Source: Acidobacteriota bacterium
GTDB lineage: Bacteria > Acidobacteriota > Blastocatellia > Pyrinomonadales > Pyrinomonadaceae
Length of the DNA stretch: 7,757 nucleotides
Assembly (NCBI GenBank): GCA_020199975.1
Contig: JAIVJP010000056.1
Location: 1 to 7,757, forward strand
Direction: 5' to 3'
Positions 1 through 7,358 of this stretch are shown here, in pieces. The notes below the pieces were generated by a model. It was not told the DNA's origin. It searched no databases and saw only the letters and a list, made by a program, of their open reading frames with translations. The stretch's first letter is position 1. Each line of letters starts with the position of its first letter. Both the position numbers and the translations under genes were made by a program.

Positions 1-1
1 C

Positions 2-775
2 CTGCCACTCAATTCTCCGCCGGCTTCGGCTGGATATACGGCGGCTCAGACAAGCGCCCGCCGTACGTCATTCGATCAGCTGCGAGGAATAGATCTTAAC
101 CTTCAATTGATCAGGGCCGCGAGCGACACCAGGAACAGTGCTCTTCAGACAAGCCAAGCGCTCGCCAGTGTTAATCCAGTCCTCACCACCGTGTTTCCAA
201 ATACGTCGCTCGGGCGCCAGCTCTTCCAGGTTGCGCGGCTCATAAAGGCGTGCACCGACCAAACTGCTGGGATAAACATGAGGCGTCAAATCTTCTTCTG
301 CCAGCGCGGTGGATTTGACACCCATTCAGGACAACACCCGGCCATCCTAGGAGGTCAAGACTTGCTCTTGCAGGAGGTCAGCCAGGCGATGAATGCTTTC
401 TACCGCGCGACGGAGGAGCTGGGTGTCCAGAATAACGTGACGACGTTTACGCTCTCTGACTTTGGGCGCACGCTCAACCCCGCCGGTTCGGGAAACGCAG
501 TCGGCAGCGACCATGCGTGGGGAAACCATCATTTGATTATGAGCGGCGCAGTGGCCGGGGGTACTTTCTACGGCACATACCCGACACTCGCCCTAGGCGG
601 TCCCGACGACACTGATGGTGGTTCCACGCCACGCGGGCGCTGGATCCCTACAACCTCAGTTGAACAGTACGCTGCTACGCTCGCCACCTGGTACGGTTTG
701 TCAACGAGCGATCTCGCGGCCGTGTTTCCTCTGATCGATCGTTTTCCGACTCCGACTCTTGGTTTCATGATGTAG
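2..775 (+). CDS. DUF1501 domain-containing protein, C-terminal part (5' truncated by window edge)
   Basis: The frame is open from base 2 to a TAG stop at 773-775. The first in-frame start-like codon (TTG at 107) is therefore probably internal, and the gene begins before the window. 257 codons are visible. Family marks are GGFDTHSGQ at 308-334, SDFGRTLNP from 455, and the Gly-Ser-Asp-His-Ala-Trp-Gly-Asn-His-His stretch at 503-532. It ends in the usual YAATLATWYGL...FPLIDRF tail. DUF1501 proteins (COG4102) are exported, usually by a Tat signal, and are distantly related to the sulfatase/alkaline phosphatase superfamily. The Asp and His residues in these motifs are likely metal ligands by analogy. 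In many Acidobacteriota and Planctomycetota they lie next to DUF1800 genes; any such partner would be upstream, outside this window. The substrate is unknown. Family assignment is strong; biochemical role is not established. Confidence 0.9.
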   Translation: MPLNSPPASAGYTAAQTSARRTSFDQLRGIDLNLQLIRAASDTRNSALQTSQALASVNPVLTTVFPNTSLGRQLFQVARLIKACTDQTAGINMRRQIFFCQRGGFDTHSGQHPAILGGQDLLLQEVSQAMNAFYRATEELGVQNNVTTFTLSDFGRTLNPAGSGNAVGSDHAWGNHHLIMSGAVAGGTFYGTYPTLALGGPDDTDGGSTPRGRWIPTTSVEQYAATLATWYGLSTSDLAAVFPLIDRFPTPTLGFMM

Positions 776-817
776 GAGCACGCGGTTGTTGCTAAGTCTC
801 CTGATTGGGAAAACTAG

Positions 818-851
818 AATAGCCTAGCGAGTTTTCGCTAGGCTATTTTTT
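818..851 (+). terminator. Intrinsic (Rho-independent) terminator of the DUF1501 gene
   Basis: A perfect 13-bp stem pairs AATAGCCTAGCGA (818-830) with TCGCTAGGCTATT (835-847) around a GTTT loop, and the T-run covers 846-851. It lies 43 bases after the DUF1501 stop and should end that transcript. Because the stem is A/T-closed at its base and nearly symmetric, it could have some activity in the other direction, but the A-run on the opposite side is short. Confidence 0.93.
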
Positions 852-878
852 GAGCGCAGTACTGGATTATCATAGAAT
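850..878 (+). promoter_or_regulatory. Candidate sigma-70 promoter for the large secreted protein
   Basis: TTGAGC (850-855) is followed by a 17-base spacer and TAGAAT (873-878). This is a 4/6 match to the -35 consensus and 5/6 to the -10, with ideal spacing. Transcription would start near 884-886, only a few bases before the ATG at 889, so the mRNA would be leaderless or nearly so. That agrees with the lack of a Shine-Dalgarno sequence before 889. The -35 box overlaps the last T residues of the upstream terminator. This is pattern inference only. Confidence 0.4.
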
Positions 879-888
879 CTTTCGGCGC

Positions 889-3800
889 ATGGCGAACAAA
901 TTCGACAAATTCGAAAAAGTTCGACTCATCCTGCTCCCAGCTTTACTCGCCGGCTTTCTTGGCTTCTTGTTGTCAAACACCAGTGTCCAACGGCCAGTGC
1001 ACGCGTTTTCTGCGGGTCCGCCCGCGGGCTACACAGGTGCTCCGAACGAGGAGCCCGAAGCCTGTGCTGAATGCCACGTGCCGCCAGATGCAGGAACCGG
1101 CCAAATCTCAATCACGGCGCCGCAGACCTACATTCCGGGCCAAACGTACCAGGTGACGGTTACGCACACCAACGCCGATCCCACACGTCTACGGTGGGGC
1201 TTCCAACTGACCGGGCTCGATCCTTCTGACGAGAAGGCTGGGAACCTGCAGAGCACGGATGGTCTCACACAAGTGCTAGACAACGCTGGGCCTGGTAGTG
1301 CCAGGCAATACATCGAACATACAGCTGCGGGCACATTTATAGGTCAGCAAAATGGCGCTAGCTGGACTTTTAACTGGACCGCGCCCGCAACCGATGCAGG
1401 AGTGGTCACCTTTTACGCAGCTGGTAATCACGCCAACAATGACGGCAACACTTCGGGGGACTACATTTACAAAACCTTTGTGGCCTCCGCGCCCGCAGCA
1501 ACCACGCCGGACTTTGCTCTTAGCGTTACGCCGTCTTCAAGAAACGTAACCCCCGGAGGGAGCGCTCAGTATTCGCTGACCATCACGCCGTTGGCCGGCT
1601 TCACCGGATCTGTAAATTTCACTGCGACCGGTCTACCGGCAGGTGTAAGCCCCAGCTTTAACCCGACCTCTGTCAACGTCACTGACGCCACATCGAAAAC
1701 TTCGATTTTGACACTCACCAGCAGCGCTGGGACGCCTCTGGGAAACCAGGCGATCAACATCAATGGCCAGTCGGGTGCGCTAATGCAGACAGCGCAGGTG
1801 AACCTAAACGTGGTCAATCCTGCCAGTGTGGATCTTTCAGTGAGGAAGACTGCCTCGCCAAATCCCGGACAGGCGGGCGTTAACCTTTCCTATCGTATTG
1901 TTGTTACAAACAGCGGTCCGGCCATGGCGACTAATGTGAACGTCAGCGACGCGCTTCCCGCTGGAGTGAATTTTTCCTCCTCCACTCCAACGCAAGGCTC
2001 GTGTAGCGGAGCCGCAACCGTAAGCTGCAACCTGGGAAGTTTGGCTAATGGTGCTTCAGCGATCGTTACAATCGTTGTAGTTCCTTCCGCTCAAGGTCAA
2101 ATCAGCAACACGGCTACGGCGAGCGCGAGTGAAAGTGACTTTGATACCAGCAATAACTCTTCCACCATCAGTCTCTTTATCCAGGGGGTAGCTGCGTCCC
2201 CAACGATGCTTGACGACAATCTTACCGTGAGTACTGTGGCCACCGGGCTCGATCAACCCACGACGATGGCATTTCTTAGTGCCAACGATTTCTTCGTGTT
2301 GGAAAAAGCCACGGGCAGGGTCCAGCGAATAGTGAATGGCACTCTGAACAGTACTGCGCTTGATCTGGCTGTGAACTCGGCTTCCGAGCGCGGGCTGCTG
2401 GGAATCGCCTTGCATCCGCAATTCTCATTAAACGGTCTCGTCTACCTCTTTTGGAGTGAAAGCACGACCGGATCTGACACCACAAATCCCGATGCTTCTC
2501 CGCTATTGGGTAATCGAGTCGATCGCTATGTCTGGAACGGAACGACGCTCACTTTCGATCGCAACCTAATTCGTTTACGCGCATTGCAGCAGGATGCGGG
2601 CCAACCTTCGCGCGGCAATCATAATGGCGGCGTGATTCGCTTTGGACCTGACGGGAAGCTTTACATTCTATTCGGAGACAATGGCCGTCGCGGATTCCTG
2701 CAGAACCTACCCACTGGTGGGCCAGTGCCGGACGATCAGTTTGGTGGGCCGGAACCTGACGATGCGCACTTGACCGGCGTCGTTCTCCGTCTGAACGACG
2801 ACGGCACCACTCCTTCAGACAATCCTTTCTTCAGCGCCAACAGCGGCCTTACCGGCCAGGCTGCTGCCAATGTGAAAAAGATTTTTGCCTATGGTGTGCG
2901 CAATGGTTTTGGCCTGGCCTTTGACCCGCTGAGCGGCAACCTGTGGACGCAGGAAAACGGCGACGACACTTTTGATGAGATGAACCGAGTGCGCCCGGGT
3001 TTCAATGGCGGTTGGATACAGGTCATGGGTCCGGCTGGCCGGACTGACGAATACAAGTCGATTGAAACGACTTATGGCAACGGCACCCTGCAACAGTTGC
3101 GCTGGCAGCCGACCAACATTGCCGATACTCCCCAGGCAGCGCTGGCACGTCTTTATATGTTGCCGGGCGCGCAGTATGTCGAGCCGGAATTTAGTTGGAA
3201 GTATGCGGTTGCGCCTGCGGCGCTTGGTTTTGTGAAGGGCAGGGGATTAGGGCCGCAGTATGAGGGCGACATGTTTGTCGGCGCTTCCCGCACAACTCTG
3301 TCTAATGGCTTCTTGTTCCGATTCAAATTTACCGCCGACCGTCAACGCTTCGCATTTACGGATCCCCGGTTGAACGATTTGGTCGCCGACAACCTCGACA
3401 AGTTTGACCTTGCCGAGAGTGAGAGCTTACTCATTGTGAGCACCCCACAGACTGATGCGCACATTCACGGCCCGGCCGCGACCGGCAGCACTGCTGGGCC
3501 CATTTTTCCGCTCCCCCTCGGTCAGCTCAGCGATTTTCAAATCAGCTTAACGCCCGCTCAGGTTCTGGATCTGAAGAATGGATTGCACTATGTGAATGTC
3601 CACAGCACGATGTTTCCCAACGGCGAGATTCGCGGGCAATTCCAGAATTCAGCTTCGTCTAGTGCTATTGGGCTTGGCGCCAGCAGCCTGGTGGTCAGCG
3701 AAGGTGAAGGCAACGTCAATGTCACGGTGACCAGGCTCGGCAATACCGCCGGCGCCGCGACTATAAACTACACCACGAGCGACAGCTCTGGTGCGAACCA

Positions 3801-4839
3801 GTGCAACAGTTTCAATGGTACTGCGTCGTCTAGATGTGATTACGGAACGGTGGTCGGCACTTTAAGCTTCGCGGCTGGCGAGACGTTCAAGATCGTTTCA
3901 ATTCCCATCGTTGATGATTCCTATGCGGAGGGAAGTGAAACCTTCGCGATCAGGCTGAGTAGTCCTACTGGCGCCAACCTGGGGCCACCCACGACCGCCA
4001 TTATCACCATAAACGATAATGAGAGTACGAACGGCACTAATGCGATTGACGATACTCAATTCTTCGTTCGTCAGCATTACATAGACTTTCTCAGTCGTGA
4101 TCCCGACGCGGCAGGCCTGGCGTTCTGGACCAATGAGATCACCTCATGCGGAGCCGACGCGCAGTGCGTCGAGATCAAGCGCATCAACGTTTCCGCAGCC
4201 TTTTTCCTGTCGATCGAGTTTCAGCAGACTGGCTATCTTGTCTATCAGGCGAATCAGGCATCGTTCAATTCGGGCGAGACGCTGAAGCTAAGAGACTTTC
4301 TGAGTGACGCGCAGGAGATTGGGCGCGGTGTCCTCATTGGCCAGCCCGACGCAGACGCGTTGTTGGAGGCGAACAAGGAACGGTTCTTCAACGACTTCGT
4401 GCAGCGTCCGGCATTCCTCGCCGCTGCGGCCTATCCGACGACTTTGAATGCAGTGCAGTTCGTCGACAAGCTCAATGCCAACACGTTTGACCCGCGCAAC
4501 CCGGGGTCGGGCGGAGCGCTGACACAGACTCAGCGCGACGCGCTGGTAGCCCAGTTGATGCCCAATCCGGCATCGACCACGTTACGCGCGCAAGTGTTGC
4601 GTGCTGTCTCGGAGAATGGAGTCTTCAACACGCGGCAGTCCAACAAAGCCTTCGTGCTGATGCAATACTTTGGCTACCTGAGAAGAAACCCGAACGATGC
4701 ACCGGAACCGACGTTGGATTTTCAGGGGTACAATTTCTGGCTAGACAAACTGAACCAGTTCAACGGCAACTTTGTGGAGGCCGAAATGGTGAAAGCGTTC
4801 ATCATTTCTGGCGAGTACCGACAACGCTTCGGCCCGTGA
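889..4839 (+). CDS. Secreted mosaic protein: CXXCH domain, Ig-like, DUF11, PQQ-type sugar dehydrogenase, partial CHRD, Calx-beta, DUF4214 x2
   Basis: 1316 residues from ATG 889. A TTG at 850 would add 13 residues, but it lies in the terminator T-run and the signal peptide fits the ATG. Residues 1-39 are a signal peptide (basic start, hydrophobic 13-28, possible cleavage after VHA). CAECH at 59-63 is a single CXXCH motif within a GPPAGYTGAP context like the choice-of-anchor V type domain. An Ig-like repeat spans about 208-310 and DUF11 about 314-430. A glucose/sorbosone dehydrogenase beta-propeller spans about 442-850. It has GNHNGG with the candidate catalytic His at 578, FGPDGKLYI...GDNGR, GVRNGFGLAF with Arg671-Asn672, and QENGDDTFDEMN at 688-699; these match PQQ-binding features of soluble glucose dehydrogenases. 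The C-terminal half of a CHRD domain (DAHIHGPA to GEIRGQF) covers about 855-918. Calx-beta is at about 926-1045, then DUF4214 from about 1055 and a second DUF4214-like segment to the end. It probably acts outside the cytoplasm as a sugar or aldose oxidase with adhesion modules. Activity is unproven, and the propeller-CHRD junction looks truncated. Confidence 0.9.
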   Translation: MANKFDKFEKVRLILLPALLAGFLGFLLSNTSVQRPVHAFSAGPPAGYTGAPNEEPEACAECHVPPDAGTGQISITAPQTYIPGQTYQVTVTHTNADPTRLRWGFQLTGLDPSDEKAGNLQSTDGLTQVLDNAGPGSARQYIEHTAAGTFIGQQNGASWTFNWTAPATDAGVVTFYAAGNHANNDGNTSGDYIYKTFVASAPAATTPDFALSVTPSSRNVTPGGSAQYSLTITPLAGFTGSVNFTATGLPAGVSPSFNPTSVNVTDATSKTSILTLTSSAGTPLGNQAININGQSGALMQTAQVNLNVVNPASVDLSVRKTASPNPGQAGVNLSYRIVVTNSGPAMATNVNVSDALPAGVNFSSSTPTQGSCSGAATVSCNLGSLANGASAIVTIVVVPSAQGQISNTATASASESDFDTSNNSSTISLFIQGVAASPTMLDDNLTVSTVATGLDQPTTMAFLSANDFFVLEKATGRVQRIVNGTLNSTALDLAVNSASERGLLGIALHPQFSLNGLVYLFWSESTTGSDTTNPDASPLLGNRVDRYVWNGTTLTFDRNLIRLRALQQDAGQPSRGNHNGGVIRFGPDGKLYILFGDNGRRGFLQNLPTGGPVPDDQFGGPEPDDAHLTGVVLRLNDDGTTPSDNPFFSANSGLTGQAAANVKKIFAYGVRNGFGLAFDPLSGNLWTQENGDDTFDEMNRVRPGFNGGWIQVMGPAGRTDEYKSIETTYGNGTLQQLRWQPTNIADTPQAALARLYMLPGAQYVEPEFSWKYAVAPAALGFVKGRGLGPQYEGDMFVGASRTTLSNGFLFRFKFTADRQRFAFTDPRLNDLVADNLDKFDLAESESLLIVSTPQTDAHIHGPAATGSTAGPIFPLPLGQLSDFQISLTPAQVLDLKNGLHYVNVHSTMFPNGEIRGQFQNSASSSAIGLGASSLVVSEGEGNVNVTVTRLGNTAGAATINYTTSDSSGANQCNSFNGTASSRCDYGTVVGTLSFAAGETFKIVSIPIVDDSYAEGSETFAIRLSSPTGANLGPPTTAIITINDNESTNGTNAIDDTQFFVRQHYIDFLSRDPDAAGLAFWTNEITSCGADAQCVEIKRINVSAAFFLSIEFQQTGYLVYQANQASFNSGETLKLRDFLSDAQEIGRGVLIGQPDADALLEANKERFFNDFVQRPAFLAAAAYPTTLNAVQFVDKLNANTFDPRNPGSGGALTQTQRDALVAQLMPNPASTTLRAQVLRAVSENGVFNTRQSNKAFVLMQYFGYLRRNPNDAPEPTLDFQGYNFWLDKLNQFNGNFVEAEMVKAFIISGEYRQRFGP

Positions 4840-5055
4840 GAAAGCGAAATCATCTCTTCTTTCCGGCGGTACCAATAGCGCCGAAGCCGCTTGTCCGTTG
4901 TCCCGTATTACAAACTCCAAGAACCTAGCTGGTACTAGTTCAGTTTCGCGGTAGGCGATGCGAACCAGGCCTCCGGTCTGCCTACGGCTAGGCCGCCTCA
5001 CAAGAAACAAGCTTGTGTAATGTGATACCGCCGACAAAAATTTTTCAATTGCAGC
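4840..5055. other. Intergenic stretch with imperfect inverted repeats, no gene recognised
   Basis: No supported coding region or convincing terminator follows the large gene. Small palindromes are visible: GAACCTAG (4921-4928) pairs with CTAGTTC (4935-4941) with one bulged C, GTAGGC (4951-4956) pairs with GCCTAC (4980-4985), and ACAAGCTTGT at 5007-5016 is a perfect palindrome. CCGCCTCAC at 4993-5001 is, on the minus strand, the GTGAGGCGG core seen in the REP-like units downstream, so this may hold a degenerate further copy. The minus-strand open frame across it looks like repeat translation, not a gene. Confidence 0.45.
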
Positions 5056-5100
5056 ACGGCTTTGCCGCCCGAAGTGAGGCGGTGGCTTTGCCCCGCCGTC
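5056..5100 (+). repeat. REP-like palindromic unit, copy 1
   Basis: A 45-base unit holds ACGGCTTTGCCG, then GTGAGGCGG (5074-5082), GGCTTTGCC and CCGCCGTC. The second half folds: GTGAGGCGG pairs with CCGCCGTCAC (5093-5102) with one bulged G, and GGC pairs with GCC inside. By hand alignment, about 37 of 44 positions match the minus-strand copy at 5167-5210, with one gap. It lies just beyond the 3' end of a RAYT transposase remnant, which is where REP elements typically occur. Confidence 0.65.
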
Positions 5101-5119
5101 ACTAGTCTTTCTGAATTTC

Positions 5120-5144
5120 GGTTGCGCCCCACCGTGGCGCAGCC
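5120..5144. repeat. Small hairpin between the two REP-like units
   Basis: GGTTGCGCC (5120-5128) pairs with GGCGCAGCC (5136-5144) around a 7-base loop; eight of nine pairs are Watson-Crick and one is a G-T wobble. It lies between the two inverted REP-like units, as in a BIME arrangement. No T-run follows, so it is not a typical terminator. Confidence 0.5.
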
Positions 5145-5166
5145 CCAATAATTAGAGGACAGCCAC

Positions 5167-5210
5167 GACGGAAGGGCAAAGCCCCTCCTCACAACCGGCG
5201 GCGAAGCCGT
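5167..5210 (-). repeat. REP-like palindromic unit, copy 2 (inverted)
   Basis: Read on the minus strand this begins ACGGCTTCGCCG, then GTGAGGAGGGGCTTTGCCC, and ends CCGTC. It is the inverted partner of the unit at 5056-5100, with seven substitutions and a one-base gap. The two units face each other across about 66 bases. The pair lies 30 bases from the transposase remnant stop codon. Confidence 0.65.
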
Positions 5211-5239
5211 TACGAAGGTTGACTTAGAATTTTGAAGCG

Positions 5240-5425
5240 CTAACTCGATCGTCTCCAGTTAATCTGATCACTATCCACCAGTAGCGGCTCCTCATCCAAA
5301 GGGCAACCTTTCCAGATACGAGCACTGGACCAACGATACTCCGTCGCCCGGCTCACAAGTTCCGCACGTACAGGATTCTTATGAATGTAGTTCACCTTGT
5401 CAATTGTCCGTTCAGCAGGTAGCTG
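5240..5425 (-). pseudogene. REP-associated tyrosine transposase (RAYT, Y1_Tnp/IS200-like), C-terminal remnant
   Basis: On the minus strand 61 codons run from 5425 to 5243 and stop at TAG 5242-5240. They contain KVNYIHKNPVRAELV and EYRWSSARIWKG, the signature C-terminal helix region of RAYT / IS200-like transposases, followed by a PLLVD tail. The full family is about 150-250 residues and its HUH motif lies further N-terminal; that part is absent here. The fragment ends at the predicted 5' boundary of a group II intron at 5426. A 13-codon continuation may lie beyond the intron at 7304-7342. RAYTs process REP single-stranded hairpins, which agrees with the two REP-like units immediately downstream. 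The remnant cannot encode an active enzyme. Confidence 0.8.
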
Positions 5426-5854
5426 GTGCGAGCGTGAGCGGGAGCAATCCTGCTGGCGGGGCCTCGCACGAGCAAACACGCGAGCCGTAGTGATAAGCAA
5501 ACCCGCTTCGGCCTCGTTAACACATAGTGAAATGAAAGCGGCCAGTCTGCCGAATAAGATGAAGCCTGCCACCAGCGATGAAGCAACGGACGATAAGCAG
5601 TCGCTGGGCATTTCCGGGGTGAGAGGGGACAGCGCGCGTGGAAAGAACAGTCGAGGGGGACCTGGGAGACCCGACAGAGCAGTGCCATCAAGAAGTAGCA
5701 GAGAGCACAAGCGTCGTGTGGGAATGCATAACTGCGCGGGGTGCTCTGGTCGGGAGTCGGACAGGCTCATAGTAGCGAGGAAGCGAGTAACGACCGTGGA
5801 GCAAAGGGGCCTGAGCGTAGACACGTCGTGGTAAGAAGAAGGGAGAACCGATTG
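5426..5854 (+). ncRNA. Group II intron 5' RNA region (domains I-III)
   Basis: These 429 non-coding bases precede the RT gene and begin with the GUGCG 5' splice-site consensus. GTGCGAG (5426-5432) can pair with CTCGCAC (5463-5469), and many other short GC-rich helices are apparent. Open frames across this stretch on both strands have no recognisable protein similarity and are treated as spurious. Domain boundaries I, II and III were not resolved, because that needs covariance folding. Confidence 0.7.
5838..5845 (+). promoter_or_regulatory. Ribosome binding site deciding the RT start
   Basis: GAAGGGAG lies nine bases before GTG 5855, with a purine-rich run upstream of it. This favours GTG 5855 (or the adjoining TTG 5852) over the far upstream GTG 5741, which lies within structured intron RNA. 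ATG 5876 is a second, less well spaced, choice. Confidence 0.6.
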
Positions 5855-7177
5855 GTGCAAACACCTAGTACGGAGATGCGGGAGCGCAAGCTGCCGGCAT
5901 CACTTTCTCAACTGAGACAGCGACTGGGCCAAAAGGCGAAACAGGAACCTCATTTCAAGTTCTACAGTTTGTATGGCTTGGTGATGAGGCGAGACACGTT
6001 GGCGGCGGCTTGGGCAGCAGTGCGGGCCAACCACGGAGCGCCGGGCATCGATGGCGTAAGCATAGAGATGGTCGAGCAATCCGAGGATGGAGTAGAAGGG
6101 TTTCTGCAAGAGATAGAGGAAGCCTTGCGCACCCGCAGCTACAAGCCGGGGATGGTCAAGCGAGTGTACATTCCGAAGGCGAATGGCAAGCTGCGACCGC
6201 TGGGGATACCAACGGTGCGCGACCGGGTGGTGCAGACCGCAGTACTGCTCATCCTGGAGCCAATCTTCGAGGCGGATTTCGAGGACTGTAGTTACGGATT
6301 CCGTCCGGGAAGGTCGGCGCACCAAGCGCTGGACAAGATACGCGAGCACCTCGGTGCCGGGTATCGAGAGGTGTACGACGCGGATTTGCGAAGCTACTTC
6401 GACACGATTCCCCACGACAAGCTGCTAGCCTGTGTGCGGATGAGGATAACAGACAGCAGTGTGCTGAAACTCATCCGACAATGGCTGGAGGCAGTGGTGG
6501 TGGAGGAAGACGAAGATGGGAAGCCGACCTATCGGCGGAGCAAGCAGGGCACACCACAGGGAGGAGTGATTTCGCCGCTCCTGGCGAACATCTACCTCCA
6601 TTGGTTTGACCGTTTGTTTCAGCGGCGGGACGGACCGGCCCATTGGGCCAACGCCAAGCTGGTGCGCTATGCGGATGACCTAGTGGTGCTGGCGCGCTAT
6701 CAAGGCGAACGGCTCACAAGCTTCATCGAGGCAACACTGGAAGGATGGCTGGGGCTTGAGATCAATCGCGAGAAGACGCAGATCGTCAAGCTCCGGGAAG
6801 CGGGAGCCAGCCTGAACTTTCTGGGTTACACGTTTCGGTACGACCGCGATCGGTTTGGTCGCGGCCATCGTTACTTGAACGTGTTGCCGGCCAAGCAGTC
6901 GGTCAAGCGGGAGCGTGCGAAGTTGCATGAGCTGACTAATCATCGGCGCTGCTACTTGCCGCTGCCGGTTTTGATTGACCAACTGAACCGGCACCTGCGA
7001 GGGTGGCAGGCTTACTTCAGCTACGGCTATTCCAGCCAGGCTCGCCAGCAGATTCGCAAAGTCTTGCTCGACCGACTCAAACAACACGTGCACCGGCGCA
7101 GCCAGCGACGCTTCAAGAAGCCACAGGATGTGAGCTATTACGCTTACTTCAAACGCTGCGGCTTGCAGTACCCTTGA
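5855..7177 (+). CDS. ltrA: Group II intron reverse transcriptase/maturase, no endonuclease domain
   Basis: 440 residues from GTG 5855, chosen because GAAGGGAG precedes it; ATG 5876 gives 433. The protein reverse transcribes the intron and helps it fold and splice. RT block order is intact: GAPGIDGVS from 61, IPKANGKLRPLGIP at 106-119, SYGFRPGRSAHQAL from 146, DADLRSYFD at 175-183 (metal ligand Asp177), QGTPQGGVISP at 231-241, and YADD at 272-275 (Asp274, Asp275). NFLGYTFRYDRD follows from 321. The maturase X domain is near 340-430, with LIDQLNRHLRGW at 373-384. The sequence ends YAYFKRCGLQYP, with no HNH or DNA-binding/endonuclease extension. Such proteins move the intron by reverse splicing and prime from nascent DNA at replication forks. 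All catalytic residues are present and no frameshift is seen, so it may be active. The symbol is generic for the family. Confidence 0.95.
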   Translation: MQTPSTEMRERKLPASLSQLRQRLGQKAKQEPHFKFYSLYGLVMRRDTLAAAWAAVRANHGAPGIDGVSIEMVEQSEDGVEGFLQEIEEALRTRSYKPGMVKRVYIPKANGKLRPLGIPTVRDRVVQTAVLLILEPIFEADFEDCSYGFRPGRSAHQALDKIREHLGAGYREVYDADLRSYFDTIPHDKLLACVRMRITDSSVLKLIRQWLEAVVVEEDEDGKPTYRRSKQGTPQGGVISPLLANIYLHWFDRLFQRRDGPAHWANAKLVRYADDLVVLARYQGERLTSFIEATLEGWLGLEINREKTQIVKLREAGASLNFLGYTFRYDRDRFGRGHRYLNVLPAKQSVKRERAKLHELTNHRRCYLPLPVLIDQLNRHLRGWQAYFSYGYSSQARQQIRKVLLDRLKQHVHRRSQRRFKKPQDVSYYAYFKRCGLQYP

Positions 7178-7222
7178 GCGCCGCGCAACTGCCTGATAAA
7201 CCTGCGGCGAGAGTCTAGGCGA

Positions 7223-7256
<34 letters not shown>

Positions 7257-7303
7257 AGGAGGGGAGAGTGGGCCGCATCACGTCGCCTTCTCTCCTACTC
7301 TAC
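7257..7303 (+). ncRNA. Group II intron domain VI and 3' splice site
   Basis: After domain V, GGGGAGAG pairs with CTCTCCT to form a stem whose 3' side carries an A at 7297, six bases before the predicted 3' end CTAC at 7303. That A is the candidate bulged branch-point adenosine. The exact 3' boundary is inferred from consensus and from the flank-joining argument. Confidence 0.75.
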
Positions 7304-7342
7304 TGGATCGTAACCTCGCCTTCCAGCCTTCACCTGAGCTCT
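7304..7342 (-). pseudogene. Possible second piece of the intron-split RAYT transposase
   Basis: On the minus strand 13 codons are open before a TGA at 7345-7343. They end Gly-Tyr-Asp-Pro at the intron edge. Joined to the fragment at 5425 the frame reads GYDPQLPAERTIDKVNYIHK, which resembles the GFHPQLL...KVEYIHxNP pattern of RAYTs as I recall it. The codons before Gly-Tyr do not clearly match the family, so only a few residues support this. Confidence 0.35.
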
Positions 7343-7358
7343 TCATCGGCGCTACAAT
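7329..7358 (+). promoter_or_regulatory. Candidate promoter of the DUF433/DUF5615 pair
   Basis: TTCACC (7329-7334), an 18-base spacer and TACAAT (7353-7358) form a plausible -35/-10 pair. The -10 overlaps ATG 7357, so if it is used, translation would have to begin at ATG 7390. The evidence is weak and based on pattern only. Confidence 0.25.

Noticed and set aside
4741..5148. A 135-codon open frame on the minus strand overlapping the end of the large gene and the repeats
   Set aside because: It overlaps the well-supported DUF4214 region antisense and crosses the REP-like units; no protein motif is recognisable.
5056..5210. CRISPR array
   Set aside because: There are only two units, they are inverted relative to each other, and no regular spacers exist.
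5397..5834. A 145-codon plus-strand frame before the RT gene
   Set aside because: It spans the intron boundary and structured intron RNA and has no family features.
5741..5854. Upstream extension of the RT to GTG 5741 (478 residues)
   Set aside because: The extra 38 residues look like translated intron RNA, and a good ribosome binding site precedes GTG 5855.
5426..5860. N-terminal part of a 206-codon minus-strand frame continuous with the transposase remnant
   Set aside because: Only the part from 5425 down resembles a transposase; the rest is antisense to intron domain I RNA and the continuity is accidental.
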